Assembly: GCA_902384525.1 (NCBI GenBank)
Contig: CABMCA010000070.1
Location: 1 to 35,490 of the forward strand
Source: an uncultured archaeon
Lineage (GTDB): Archaea; Halobacteriota; Methanosarcinia; Methanosarcinales; Methanoperedenaceae
Length of the DNA stretch: 35,490 nt
Direction: 5' to 3'
Each line of letters starts with the position of its first letter. Within the stretch, counting starts at the first letter, position 1. The notes below the pieces were generated by a model. The model worked only from the letters and a program-made list of their open reading frames with translations, was not told the origin of the DNA and made no database searches. Positions 1-9,095 of this stretch are shown here, piece after piece. The translations under genes and the position numbers were made by a program.

Positions 1-1380
1 GCTCTCCATTTCATTTTGCGCATGGTCTAAGTCCTCGCCTGCGCCGCCTGTTATCTCAGGATGAGATCCGGTTTCTGAGACCAATGTGAACATATAAGTA
101 TTGATGGATTGGGCCTGGCTCAGGTACCATCCTGCGCGGTCTTTCAAGACTTTTTCAGGCACAATTTTTCCATCAGGCGTTGCAAGCGTCAGCCACCACT
201 GAGCTGTACGCGCTCTCTCATGAGCAAATGCAAGTGAAGTGATCTTCTCCTGCTTATCAGTGAGTTTTTTCGCCTCATCAAGTTTCATCCTGGCAGTAGT
301 AATCCTTGATTCAGCAGCACCTACTGCTTCCGCATCGCTTATTCCGTATAATGTGTAATTGCGAAGATCATTCTCGGAGAAATTAATCTGATTTTCAACT
401 CTATTTATAATTTCATTAAGATATTGTTCCTTATCCGACGCTTTATCGTATCCATCATTCCATTGTGCAAATCGCATCGTATACATCGAATTGAAATATA
501 AGGAAGTTGCAGCATAGTATTTATTATCATCATACATCTTATCTGCCCTGTCCAGAATATCCTTTGCAGTCACAAGGAACTGGGTTTTGGGTAATGTTGA
601 TTCCATTTCTTTATACATATCTCCCGATTCGTTCTTCAGGTTCCGGGCAAGAGGTTTTAAAAGGTCCATGTATTGAGTGGTCAGTATAGTCCCTTTATAT
701 GTTGGCTTTGTTATCTCATAACCTGTAAATTCCCTGACAACATCCTGGATCGTACTTACTTCTTTTACAGTGACATTCAATTTCTTGCCGAGTTCAGCTA
801 CATCCACCGTTTCCTCAGTATTTTTGATAATAAGAGAACCACTGGTGTTTGTTTTTTTCACGGTTACAGTACTCTGGCCTTCAGGTATCAGGAAAAGCGT
901 AGCGTTTTTTGCTGCCGCAGCCTCAAGCTTGAAGGGAATTCCGCCAACAGGTCCTATTGATTCATCAGGATTGATCATTCCTGTCATTACAACATCACTT
1001 TTCAGAGGCCATTTATTTATAGCAGCAATTGTTGCTACAGTAAGCGCCCCGCCTGCCGAAGGCCCTCCAATGATAGGTGAACTTATATCTATAATATAAT
1101 AGAAATCATATGCCTTTTCATCAATCCCCAGGACATCAGATGCAACCATCGCTGCGATTCTCGCCGAACCCTGGAGATCCACCTGGGTGTAAGGGTTCGT
1201 ATCAACGAATACATGGCCTGTGCCGTTGGTTACTATTACCTGGGCTCCCAGAAGGAGCCCTTCTTCCCCGTCCCCTGTGCTTTTATCAGCAACAAGAGGG
1301 ACCGAAACACCTTCTTCAAGCGCATAAACACTATTTATTGTCAAAAGCAGTAAAAAGATACAAACGATTCTATATGTCAT
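1..1380 (-). CDS. Secreted Lon-type (S16, COG1750-like) serine protease, C-terminus cut by window edge
   Basis: The frame is open from ATG at 1380 to base 1 with no stop (460 residues visible), so the C-terminus lies outside. Residues 1-20 form a hydrophobic signal peptide ending near VYA, so the protein is probably exported. A Lon-type proteolytic domain follows: GPSAGGAL carries the presumed nucleophile Ser108, and GGIPFKLEAA supplies Lys151. The 43-residue gap matches the Ser-Lys spacing of the Lon dyad. No AAA+ ATPase domain precedes it, unlike LonA or LonB, so this is the stand-alone archaeal type. The second half (about 230-460) is helical and Glu/Lys-rich and may recognise substrate or partners. 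The true substrate cannot be inferred. All + strand reading frames here are shadows. Confidence 0.85.
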   Translation of the reverse strand, partial: MTYRIVCIFLLLLTINSVYALEEGVSVPLVADKSTGDGEEGLLLGAQVIVTNGTGHVFVDTNPYTQVDLQGSARIAAMVASDVLGIDEKAYDFYYIIDISSPIIGGPSAGGALTVATIAAINKWPLKSDVVMTGMINPDESIGPVGGIPFKLEAAAAKNATLFLIPEGQSTVTVKKTNTSGSLIIKNTEETVDVAELGKKLNVTVKEVSTIQDVVREFTGYEITKPTYKGTILTTQYMDLLKPLARNLKNESGDMYKEMESTLPKTQFLVTAKDILDRADKMYDDNKYYAATSLYFNSMYTMRFAQWNDGYDKASDKEQYLNEIINRVENQINFSENDLRNYTLYGISDAEAVGAAESRITTARMKLDEAKKLTDKQEKITSLAFAHERARTAQWWLTLATPDGKIVPEKVLKDRAGWYLSQAQSINTYMFTLVSETGSHPEITGGAGEDLDHAQNEMES

Positions 1381-1426
1381 TTAATTATACCCATAACTCA
1401 TATATCAGATAAAATACTTAAAACCA

Positions 1427-2317
1427 GTGTTTATGAATCTACAAGATCCTTATACTATACCTTATAAAGGTATTTACGCAGTAGCCGACCGCAGGAATGA
1501 ATTTGTGGAAATTATGGAACATTCAAACTGTTATGGCGGCTCAGCATGGGCGCTGTATCATTATTCTAAAAGCCCGCTTGTCATAAAAAGCCGCTCTGTC
1601 GGGGACATGATGCGCTACCTGGTACATGTGGGAAGATCAAACCTGGAGCTGCAATCATCAACTGCTGCTGCAGGTATTGAATCAGTCCTCGTGAATGACG
1701 ATGAAATAGAGATAACCTATAGCGGCCTCGGTGGCGGAGGCGTTGGAGCGACCACATGCAGGGCATGCGCAAAGGGCGTTATCCGCTCTAATATTTCAGA
1801 GTCAGGAGGGGGAAAACGCGCAAGCGGTACGATCGTAGTTCCGCGAAGGCAACGAGTCCTCGTAGGAATGGACAATACTGATTCAAAAGAAGTGGGAGCC
1901 ACATGGGCTCTTGCCCATAATATCGGGGCAGCCGTTGATTCCCTGGAACATAAATATATTTCACATACGCTTGTCCAGCTTTATCCTGTGCCGGACAAAA
2001 CCCAGAACTGTGTGGCGACAGTGCTTGAATTTGCATGCACGCAGGGAGCCAGGGAAGAGTTACTCGCTAAAATAACAGAAGGACTTCTTAAATACAGCGT
2101 CTCATCTGAGACAGGTCTGGTCGCATTATCTGATTTTGACGCTTCTTCTCTTATGGAATACAGCAGGCTTTGCAGAAGCAGAATGATCTCCAAAGAATTA
2201 ACAATTGAAACAGCAGCAAATAATGGTGTTGAAATATGCATAGATGGAAAAGGCATCATAGGAGCGCTTGCGGCTCTTCCCTGGTTTTCAAGAAATGATG
2301 AATCGGTATTTTTATGA
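1427..2317 (+). CDS. Methanogenesis marker protein 11-like
   Basis: A 296-residue protein recognised as the family called methanogenesis marker 11, found in methanogens and related methane-oxidising archaea; its biochemical role is unknown to me. Visible features are a glycine-rich stretch near residue 100 (SGLGGGGVG), a CRAC Cys pair just after it, and GMDNTDSKEVGATWALAH near 146-163, which resembles the DDTDS motif of TiaS-like nucleotide-binding proteins. Start may be GTG 1427 or, more likely, ATG 1433; neither has a strong Shine-Dalgarno. It overlaps the next gene by 4 bases (ATGA), so the two are probably translationally coupled. Confidence 0.75.
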   Translation: MFMNLQDPYTIPYKGIYAVADRRNEFVEIMEHSNCYGGSAWALYHYSKSPLVIKSRSVGDMMRYLVHVGRSNLELQSSTAAAGIESVLVNDDEIEITYSGLGGGGVGATTCRACAKGVIRSNISESGGGKRASGTIVVPRRQRVLVGMDNTDSKEVGATWALAHNIGAAVDSLEHKYISHTLVQLYPVPDKTQNCVATVLEFACTQGAREELLAKITEGLLKYSVSSETGLVALSDFDASSLMEYSRLCRSRMISKELTIETAANNGVEICIDGKGIIGALAALPWFSRNDESVFL

Positions 2318-3762
2318 ATGGTCTTGAATCAATAGTTAGCGGGATTATTGATAGCGATGTGAAAAAAGTCACAGGCGTTCCGGGTTATCCGATAACAGAC
2401 CTCATGGAAGCACTCGGCGATATCAGGCACGAATGGTCTGTTAATGAAAAAGTTGCGCTTGAAATGGCACTGGGCTCATCGATATGCGGGGAACGTTGCG
2501 CTGTCATTACAAAACATGTTGGCATGAATATACTTTCAGACCCACTTGTAACCTCGGCAATACATACGATCGGTGCAGGTGTTGTGATTTTTGCAGGGGA
2601 TGACCCGGGTATCGAAAAATCGCAGAATGAGCAGGATTCGCGTTATTACGGACTTGTAGCAGAAGTACCGGTATTTGACCCGGGAACAACGGAAAATGCT
2701 TATAATTGTGTGAAAGAAGCTTTCATATTATCTGAAAAAGCAAGAACTCCTGTGATAATCAGGCTTACTGACAGGTTATTGAAAAGCAATGGCAACTTTG
2801 TACGTAAAAGAGAACCATACCAACCAAAGATAATTGATAAAAAAATATGGCATCTTACTATGCTCGGAAAACACGAGCGATTCCATAATGAATCCTATCC
2901 ACAGATGTGTAAATACGCTGAAACCTCAAAATTGAACGCATATAAGAAAAATAAGAAAAAAAATGATATTGGAATAATTTCATCGGGTTTTCCCTCATCT
3001 CTTGTTGATTCCATAATATCCGATAATATTTCCCACTTATCACTCACAATCATAAATCCCCTGCCCATTGACCTTATCGACCGTTTCATAAAAGAGCATT
3101 CAAGAGTACTTATAGTGGAAGAGACTGAACCGGTAATTGAAAAGCAGTTTTCAAAAAGAGTATTTGGGAAGCTCACAGGACATATGCCGTATGGCATCGC
3201 GAAAATTGAGGATATCAAAAAAGCCCTTGAAAATATTGATAATGATGCGCTAAAGTGCGATATTGTACCCCAGACTCTAGAAAAAAGAGGGCCTCGCCCT
3301 ATGTGCGAAGATTGTCCGTATATGCCTCTTTATTTTGCAATAAAAGAGCTGGATGTACCTGTTGCAGGTGACCTTGGTTGCTCCATAATGACATCTTCAC
3401 CGCCTCTTTCACTTATTGATGCTGCGTTCTCACTTGGCTCATCAATAAGTACAGCATGCGGTTTTAACAGGAAAGGCATTGCCATCATCGGTGATTTTGG
3501 CCTTGCACATTCAGGTATCCCTGCACTGATCAATGCGGTACATAATGAACATGAAGTCGTTGTGGTTGTTCTCCAGAACGAAGTGGCTGCGATGACAGGA
3601 GGGCAAAAAGTTCCGGACCTGACAGGGCTTTTGAGTTATTATATCAAGGACACGGTAACTGTGAATCCTGATGATAAAAATATCAGAAAAATCTTAAATG
3701 AAAAACTTGAAAAGAATGGAGTTTCTGTGATCCTGGCACCAGCAAAGTGCCCAAGGTATTGA
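2314..3762 (+). CDS. IorA-like thiamine-diphosphate 2-oxoacid oxidoreductase subunit lacking the ferredoxin domain
   Basis: 482 residues resembling the alpha subunit of indolepyruvate:ferredoxin oxidoreductase. The N-terminal pyrimidine-binding-like half contains GVPGYPITDLMEAL. The C-terminal TPP-binding half contains GDLGC, then GDFGLAHSGIPALINAVHN and AMTGGQKVPDL, equivalent to GDSTFFHSGIPALINAV and AMTGHQ in IorA. IorA is normally over 600 residues and ends with a 2x[4Fe-4S] ferredoxin module. This protein stops right after the TPP domain (VILAPAKCPRY), so electrons would need an external acceptor, or the reaction is non-redox. A CEDCPYMP pair near 330 is retained. The overlap with the marker-11 gene suggests a shared pathway, possibly cofactor-related (inference). 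Confidence 0.7.
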   Translation: MNGLESIVSGIIDSDVKKVTGVPGYPITDLMEALGDIRHEWSVNEKVALEMALGSSICGERCAVITKHVGMNILSDPLVTSAIHTIGAGVVIFAGDDPGIEKSQNEQDSRYYGLVAEVPVFDPGTTENAYNCVKEAFILSEKARTPVIIRLTDRLLKSNGNFVRKREPYQPKIIDKKIWHLTMLGKHERFHNESYPQMCKYAETSKLNAYKKNKKKNDIGIISSGFPSSLVDSIISDNISHLSLTIINPLPIDLIDRFIKEHSRVLIVEETEPVIEKQFSKRVFGKLTGHMPYGIAKIEDIKKALENIDNDALKCDIVPQTLEKRGPRPMCEDCPYMPLYFAIKELDVPVAGDLGCSIMTSSPPLSLIDAAFSLGSSISTACGFNRKGIAIIGDFGLAHSGIPALINAVHNEHEVVVVVLQNEVAAMTGGQKVPDLTGLLSYYIKDTVTVNPDDKNIRKILNEKLEKNGVSVILAPAKCPRY

Positions 3763-3787
3763 GAATGCATGTGAACACAAATAGCAT

Positions 3788-4291
3788 CTAATATACGGTC
3801 ACGCTCTTTACGCCTTCTATTCTGGTAAGCGAATCCAGAAGTTCACCGCTTGGTTTTCCTTCTGTTATTATTGTAAGCTGGGGATTTTCTGTAAGATATG
3901 GGTCATCAGATACGGCCTGCCTGATAGTTACCCCGTGCTCTGACACGGCTGTTGCGACTGCACCCAGAAGACCTTTGCGCGCAGCATTGTCAGGCGCAAT
4001 GACTATTACACCAAGACCCAAAAATGGTGCCACATCCCTTAAGAATGGTATTGTGCGGACATTCCGGAATATCTGCATCAGTTTCTCATCCTTTGAAATA
4101 GTTTCACATGTTGAGTCAACCACTCTTCTATCAACTTCTATCTCATTTGCGATCTGTGTGTGAGGTATTTCGATACCGCCTGAAACTACCCTGCCCTGGG
4201 CATTTATCTGGAAACCTCTTTCCAGAAGCAATCTGATCACTTTTTCTTGAGCTGGATGATTTTTAAATTTTTCCTGGATAATAGTCCACAT
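3788..4291 (-). CDS. HTH-ACT domain regulator (COG2150-like)
   Basis: 167 residues. The N-terminal part (1-65) reads as a winged-helix DNA-binding segment (IPHTQIANEIEVDRRVVDSTCETI). The C-terminal part (about 90-167) is an ACT domain, with the beta strand GLGVIVIAPD and a final repeat ending GVKSVTVY. This arrangement matches archaeal predicted regulators of amino-acid metabolism. A small-molecule ligand, probably an amino acid, is expected from the ACT fold but is not shown by the sequence. ATG start at 4291. The gene is convergent with the IorA-like gene, with only about 25 bases between the stops. Confidence 0.75.
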   Translation of the reverse strand: MWTIIQEKFKNHPAQEKVIRLLLERGFQINAQGRVVSGGIEIPHTQIANEIEVDRRVVDSTCETISKDEKLMQIFRNVRTIPFLRDVAPFLGLGVIVIAPDNAARKGLLGAVATAVSEHGVTIRQAVSDDPYLTENPQLTIITEGKPSGELLDSLTRIEGVKSVTVY

Positions 4292-4373
4292 TAGTTCTCA
4301 ATATGGTAATTTTTGATACTAATGTTTATCGTAGAACGAAAAAAGAGAAAATCCGCCACTGCGGCAGAAAAAT

Positions 4374-4814
4374 CTATTTATTAGCTTTTTTTATCTTCTC
4401 AGCAAGGTCTTTTCCCAGGCGCTTGCATTCTTCAAGATCCTTTTCCTCAGGTTTATACTGGACCCGCAGCACCGGATCGATGACTTTCATACCGATTTCA
4501 CGCAATTTTTCGGCGATCATTCCGGGAGCTTCGCCGCTCCAGCCGTAAGACCCGAAGGCTGCTCCGATTTTTCCTTTGGCATTAGCCCTGGATAAGCTGT
4601 CTATGAACTTTTCCATCGGAGGCAGCATCTTATAATAGAATGTTGATGAGCCGATCGCGATCGCCTCAGCGGATTTTATTTCTTCTATTTTTGCTTCATG
4701 GAAGTTCATCGCGACGGCATCGATATTTCTTGATGCAGCGCCTTCAACGATCGCATCTGCCATAGCTTTTGTGTTTCCTGATGTACTTAAATATACGACT
4801 ACTATTTTTGGCAT
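4374..4814 (-). CDS. Flavodoxin-like FMN protein
   Basis: 146 residues, the usual size for a short-chain flavodoxin. STSGNTKAMADAI at 10-22 is the phosphate-binding loop for FMN. GSSTFYYKM and AFGSYGWSGEAP are the second and third FMN-contact loops. The fold also occurs as the C-terminal half of FprA flavo-diiron proteins, but no metallo-beta-lactamase half is present here. GGTGG-like Shine-Dalgarno (GGTGG at 4821-4825 complement) lies 6-7 bases before ATG. Probably a soluble electron carrier; partner unknown. Confidence 0.8.
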   Translation of the reverse strand: MPKIVVVYLSTSGNTKAMADAIVEGAASRNIDAVAMNFHEAKIEEIKSAEAIAIGSSTFYYKMLPPMEKFIDSLSRANAKGKIGAAFGSYGWSGEAPGMIAEKLREIGMKVIDPVLRVQYKPEEKDLEECKRLGKDLAEKIKKANK

Positions 4815-4999
4815 GATTTTTCCACCTTTATTTAAAGTATCTTTTCGAGAATGGGGTTTCTTATTATTTCTTATTCACACTATCCCGCTCTCATCATAAA
4901 GGTTGAAACTATTCTCGGATAAAGCTTTCGTTCAATCAAAATACTAATAATTAAATGGCATGGCAAAAGCACATAAATGTTAAGCGCTACTAAAATACC

Positions 5000-5470
5000 A
5001 TGAATGTTATCGGAATCGACCCCGGGCTTGCAACTGTAGGCTTTGGAGTGATAAGGACAGAAAGCGGGAACATTACTCCTATAAGCTACGGTTGTATCAG
5101 GACATCCGCAGATAAACAAACACCACAGCGCCTTCTGGAGATATTTAACGAAATAACATCTCTTTTTGAAAAATACAACCCGGAAGTTATCGCAGTTGAA
5201 AAACTTTTTTTCAGTAAGAATGTCACTAATGGGTTGAGTGTAAGCGAGGCAAGAGGTGTAATATTCCTTGCAGCAGAGCTGCACAATATCCCGATCTTTG
5301 AATACACCCCAAACCAGGTGAAGCAGGCAATAACAGGTTCGGGAAAGGCTGACAAGAAGCAGATGCAGGAGATGATAAAAAGGCTCCTTGACCTTGATGA
5401 GATACCAAAACCGGATGATGCTGCTGATGGGTTGTCGATTGCTTTATGTCATATAAATATAATGAGATAA
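5000..5470 (+). CDS. ruvC: RuvC Holliday junction endonuclease
   Basis: 156 residues, a complete RuvC. The acidic catalytic residues of the RNase H-like fold are in place: Asp7 in MNVIGIDPGL, Glu67 in IAVEKLFF, and Asp140 and Asp143 in PDDAADGLSIALCH. It cuts four-way DNA junctions during recombination as a homodimer. It is first in a ruvC-ruvA-ruvB operon, 3 bases before ruvA. Archaea normally resolve junctions with Hjc/Hje, so a bacterial-type RuvC here suggests lateral acquisition (inference). Nothing is missing and the gene looks functional. Confidence 0.93.
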   Translation: MNVIGIDPGLATVGFGVIRTESGNITPISYGCIRTSADKQTPQRLLEIFNEITSLFEKYNPEVIAVEKLFFSKNVTNGLSVSEARGVIFLAAELHNIPIFEYTPNQVKQAITGSGKADKKQMQEMIKRLLDLDEIPKPDDAADGLSIALCHINIMR

Positions 5471-5473
5471 TAT

Positions 5474-6052
5474 ATGATTTCCCATGTCTATGGTGATATC
5501 GCCCAGAGCGGCGAAGGATTTGTGGTAATTGATGTCGGAGGGATAGGTTATCAGGTAAATGTGACAAAACCGATATTGAATGAACTTACAGGCATGAAAG
5601 GAAAAGTAAAACTTTATACTTACCTTCATGTCAGGGAAGATGCCCATATACTCTATGGTTTTTTAAACCAGAGCGATCTTGAGATGTTCAAGCTCCTGAT
5701 AAGTGTAACAAGGGTCGGGCCCCAGATCGCCATGAACATCCTTTCACAAATAAAAATTGAAGAGCTTGCGGCTGCAATTATCCATGAGGATGAAAAAGTC
5801 CTGACCCGCATCTCCGGGGTGGGCCCCAAGAATGCCAAGCGCCTGATACTGGAATTGAAGGATAAAATGACAAAGAAAATGGAAGGATTTTCTCTTCCAG
5901 CCACGAGCAATGCCAATTATGATGCTGTGTCTGCGCTTGTTTCGCTTGGATTCCCAAGACAGTCGGCCGAACGCGCGGTAGAGGCGGTTTCAGGGGGAGA
6001 ACAAAAGGTGGAAGCGATAATCAAGGCTGCGCTTTTGAAATTGAAGGAATGA
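5474..6052 (+). CDS. ruvA: RuvA Holliday junction branch-migration subunit
   Basis: 192 residues. The N-terminal OB fold (GDIAQSGEGFVVIDVGGIGYQV) is followed by helix-hairpin-helix motifs (ISVTRVGPQIAMNIL at about 74-88 and ISGVGPKNAKRLILEL at about 109-124). The C-terminal UBA-like domain III (ALVSLGFPRQSAERAVEAV, 151-169) regulates RuvB. RuvA binds the junction as a tetramer and loads RuvB. The domain order and length are as in bacteria. ATG start is 3 bases after the ruvC stop and 6 bases separate its stop from ruvB, so the three are one transcript. Confidence 0.93.
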   Translation: MISHVYGDIAQSGEGFVVIDVGGIGYQVNVTKPILNELTGMKGKVKLYTYLHVREDAHILYGFLNQSDLEMFKLLISVTRVGPQIAMNILSQIKIEELAAAIIHEDEKVLTRISGVGPKNAKRLILELKDKMTKKMEGFSLPATSNANYDAVSALVSLGFPRQSAERAVEAVSGGEQKVEAIIKAALLKLKE

Positions 6053-6058
6053 ATCAAT

Positions 6059-7045
6059 ATGGAAGAGCGAATAATCACCCCGATCTCACAAAATGAGGAC
6101 AAAGAAGAACTCACCATCCGCCCCAGCAGGCTTGATGATTTCATAGGGCAGCATGCTCTCAAGGAGTCTTTGAAAATCTTCATAGAAGCATCAAAGAAAC
6201 GGGGGGAACCACTTGACCATATCCTGTTTTCAGGCCCTCCCGGCCTTGGAAAAACGACTCTTGCCCATATAATCGCACATGAAATGGGCTCTAATATCAA
6301 AAGCACTTCCGGTCCCGTGCTTGAGAAACCAGGCGACCTTGCAGCGATCCTGACTGCGCTCAAGAAAGGTGATGTGCTCTTTATTGACGAGATACACCGC
6401 CTGAATTCAGTTATTGAAGAGATCCTCTATCCTGCAATGGAGGATTACGAGATAGATGTAATGATTGGTGAGGGCCCAAGCGCACGCTCCATAAAATTGA
6501 CTCTTGATCGATTTACCCTGATTGGCGCCACGACCAAAGCGGGGCTGCTTGGCTCGCCATTCCGGGACAGGTTCGGCTTTATATCAAGACTTAACCTGTA
6601 TTCCGTGGATGAACTCGTAGAAGTTGTCTCCCGCAGCGCTTCCATCCTTAAGATCCCTCTAACAAATGATGGTTCCATTGAGATCGCAAAACGAAGCCGT
6701 GGAACACCGCGCATAGCAAACAGGCTGCTTCGGCGCGTATGGGATTTTGCCCTGGTGAGAGCAGAAGGCAACATTACGCAGGATGTTGCGGATAAAGCAC
6801 TCACAATGCTTGGGATCGACAGGCTCGGGCTTGATGAGCTTGACAGGCGCATACTTGGTATAATTTCAACAGATTTTGGAGGCGGACCTGTCGGGGCCAA
6901 GACCATTGCAATATCAGTAGGAGAAGAAGTCAGAACAATTGAAGAAGTTTATGAGCCGTATCTTATCAAGATCGGGTTTATCAAAAGAACGCCGCAGGGA
7001 AGAGAGACAACCGCTGCTGCTAAAAAACACATAAATCTTAAATAG
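6059..7045 (+). CDS. ruvB: RuvB AAA+ branch-migration motor
   Basis: 328 residues, full length for RuvB. Walker A GPPGLGKT at 59-66, Walker [10 protein letters not shown] with DEIH at 110-113, sensor-1 region IGATTKAG near 158, and the arginine-finger region FRDRFGF follow in order. A C-terminal winged helix (about 250-328) ends [10 protein letters not shown]. RuvB hexamers pump DNA through the RuvA-bound junction. It is the third gene of the ruvCAB operon. The sequence is clearly bacterial RuvB rather than an archaeal replication factor C or MCM protein. Confidence 0.94.
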   Translation: MEERIITPISQNEDKEELTIRPSRLDDFIGQHALKESLKIFIEASKKRGEPLDHILFSGPPGLGKTTLAHIIAHEMGSNIKSTSGPVLEKPGDLAAILTALKKGDVLFIDEIHRLNSVIEEILYPAMEDYEIDVMIGEGPSARSIKLTLDRFTLIGATTKAGLLGSPFRDRFGFISRLNLYSVDELVEVVSRSASILKIPLTNDGSIEIAKRSRGTPRIANRLLRRVWDFALVRAEGNITQDVADKALTMLGIDRLGLDELDRRILGIISTDFGGGPVGAKTIAISVGEEVRTIEEVYEPYLIKIGFIKRTPQGRETTAAAKKHINLK

Positions 7046-7083
7046 TCCTGGATATTCTGCTGTTTTGACCTTTTGAAAATCTC

Positions 7084-7653
7084 TTATAACCTGATCAAAT
7101 CATAAAGCAGCTTCATCGCTTCCTTTTCACCCGGGCCACCGCATTTCTGGACAATAGTATTGTATTGATCGATGTAATCAAGATATTTTTGTTCTTTTAA
7201 CACAACATATCGTGTGGCATGGACTGTTGCTTCAATGACAGCATTGAAACCACGATTTATGGGCTTGATCTTTCGCTGCAATATTTTTGATCTGACTGCC
7301 AGGAGTTCAACTACTGAAATATTTTCACCTTTCTTGATCCTGCAATCAAAGATGATCCACCCCAGAACCCTTTTAAGGACAGGGGTTCCTTCGACGAATT
7401 CGAATTTCTGGGGTTCAATATCAGAAAGAGCAGACTGCACAAATAAAACCGGGTCATCAACGATATTTGCTGCTGCGGTGGGTTTCTCAATTATGTTCTC
7501 CAGTGTCTTTGATTTGTATATCATGGCAAAAAGTCTTCCGTTCTTCATGTGCAAACCAATAGGCGCTGCATTTGGAATTCCTTCAATTGACATGCTTGTG
7601 AAAATAATCTCAGAAATCCCTTCCTGTATCCCGAATTCTTCGAGGTCTATCAA
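7084..7653 (-). CDS. DUF447 family FMN-binding split-barrel-like protein
   Basis: 189 residues. The N-terminal segment (GISEIIFTSMSIEGIPNAAPIGL) resembles the start of split-barrel flavoproteins, and the whole matches DUF447 (COG2457). The start is TTG 7653, overlapping the TGA stop of the CitG-like gene upstream (TTGA); a GAGGGGATGAG Shine-Dalgarno-like stretch just before supports it. DUF447 and CitG-like genes also occur together in tetrahydromethanopterin gene clusters of methylotrophs (established context). The enzymatic step of this protein is not shown by the sequence. Confidence 0.75.
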   Translation of the reverse strand: MIDLEEFGIQEGISEIIFTSMSIEGIPNAAPIGLHMKNGRLFAMIYKSKTLENIIEKPTAAANIVDDPVLFVQSALSDIEPQKFEFVEGTPVLKRVLGWIIFDCRIKKGENISVVELLAVRSKILQRKIKPINRGFNAVIEATVHATRYVVLKEQKYLDYIDQYNTIVQKCGGPGEKEAMKLLYDLIRL

Positions 7654-8519
7654 AATCTCATCCCCTCAAAAAGCGAAACAAATAGTCCTGCAATAATAAT
7701 ATCAGCAGTTGACCCTGGATTGACACCTTCATTCAATAGCTCTTCGTCAAATTTGCAAATTCCATTCATAATTCTGTTCATGTCGCCCTTTAAAATATTC
7801 CCTGCTCGCATTGAAACTTCTTCGGCTTTTTTTGTATCAAATTTTGTCTGAATGAAGGTATCTTTGTTTTTTGATAAAATCTCCATGAATGTAAGAACTA
7901 CAGCGTCATTTATCCCATTTTTCCTGATTTTATCTTTTATCATTGTGGCGCATTCGAATGTTTTCTCAAAACCATTTACCCATTCCTCTGCGATCATATC
8001 ATAGCTTCCGGAAATCTCCATCATATCAAAAAGAGTCAATCCCTGTGCTTTTATTTTTTCAATGGAACCAGTATCAGAAAGGTCAAGGTCATCAACAGGT
8101 TTGACTTTCACTTTTGCTTTTGAAAAGGCCAGATAAAATTCAACTGCATCATTAACAGTCGTTTCCCTCACGATCTTTTGAGCCTGCTCTTTCAGGCACG
8201 TTGTGTTTTCACACCTGCTTCCTGCCATCACAAGCGGGATAAGAAGAATAAATGCCCCGAAATGCGTGTTGCCGCCGCTTTGCCATTTACTGCTTTCTGT
8301 TACTGATTTATGGATAAGCTCTCCAATTCCGGATTTTGAGGCAGCAGCCTTCTCAAGTATGGGATAGACCCCAACAGCGCTTGCCAGGAAGTGTTCAAAG
8401 CGAGTGTCAATGTAATTGTGATCGCGGTCGATGTTGCCTGGCTTCGGGGTGGCTGAGACCTCAAGGATCATGGCGAGCTGGGCGCATCTGGCGATATGGG
8501 AGGGATCTGTAAGGGTCAT
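7650..8519 (-). CDS. CitG-like triphosphoribosyl-dephospho-CoA synthase family protein
   Basis: 289 residues, ATG start at 8519. Family hallmarks are TPKPGNIDRDHNY near 24-36, the SGGNTHFGAFILLIPL segment near 80-95, and the C-terminal NPGSTADIIIAGLFVSL. In citrate-lyase organisms CitG makes the 2'-(5''-triphosphoribosyl)-3'-dephospho-CoA prosthetic group. No citrate lyase is visible here, and archaeal members with DUF447 partners are suspected to work in methanopterin or another C1 cofactor pathway (inference). It is the first gene of a two-gene reverse-strand operon. Confidence 0.75.
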   Translation of the reverse strand: MTLTDPSHIARCAQLAMILEVSATPKPGNIDRDHNYIDTRFEHFLASAVGVYPILEKAAASKSGIGELIHKSVTESSKWQSGGNTHFGAFILLIPLVMAGSRCENTTCLKEQAQKIVRETTVNDAVEFYLAFSKAKVKVKPVDDLDLSDTGSIEKIKAQGLTLFDMMEISGSYDMIAEEWVNGFEKTFECATMIKDKIRKNGINDAVVLTFMEILSKNKDTFIQTKFDTKKAEEVSMRAGNILKGDMNRIMNGICKFDEELLNEGVNPGSTADIIIAGLFVSLFEGMRF

Positions 8520-9044
8520 AATCTTAAAACGATGATAATATTAGTCTAATTAGATAATACCTTTGATATTTGTTCATTTAATCATCTTTATATTCTGAAC
8601 TCTCGAACCGTAATCCGTTACAATATTAAGTAATATAGATGTTTTTTCATCAATATAACCTTTAAAAAACTATTAAAAACTAAAATACTATTTATAATAC
8701 CTTTAAAATCAAAAATAAACTCAAATAATTGTAGGATCATTTATATTATTATTAAACGTATTAGCTAAATGAGGAAGCCACGTCTATCCTATCCTATCCA
8801 CGAAAAAGCAACTAATTTTCTTGGCTTCCTCAACCACCAAAATGCCAGATTAAGGAGAAAAAATAATATGAAAAGGAAAATTATGGCTCCAAATAAGAAC
8901 GAAAAAATTGGAGAAAAGAATGAAAAACTGACTGATAGAAAGGAAGAGAATGGGGAGAGAAATGCAGGATTTTTACCTATTTTTTTCTGGACTGATTGAG
9001 GCCAGTATAGATTAATTCATTTTTCCCACACGGATAGCAATGTT

Positions 9045-9095
9045 GCCGATCCTGAACATTGCGAAACTTTAAGGATCATGGCGAGCCTGGGCGCT
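9045..9095 (-). pseudogene. Decayed fragment of the citG-like 5' end
   Basis: On the + strand AAGGATCATGGCGAGC followed by CTGGGCGC (near 9070-9093) repeats 8463-8485 inside the citG-like gene, apart from one inserted C. The upstream ATGTTGCC also recurs at the same relative distance (23-24 bases). Read on the minus strand the fragment encodes the same LAMIL segment but is frameshifted before and after. It therefore looks like a relic of a second citG-like copy or of a duplication in which only the N-terminal part survives. Confidence 0.55.

Noticed and set aside
507-1412. Several + strand frames at the left end
   Set aside because: They are shadows of the reverse-strand Lon-type protease gene, whose motifs and signal peptide are clear.
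8769-8999. 76-residue Lys/Asn/Glu-rich frame
   Set aside because: Composition follows AT-rich DNA, it crosses the inverted repeat, and no Shine-Dalgarno or family is seen.
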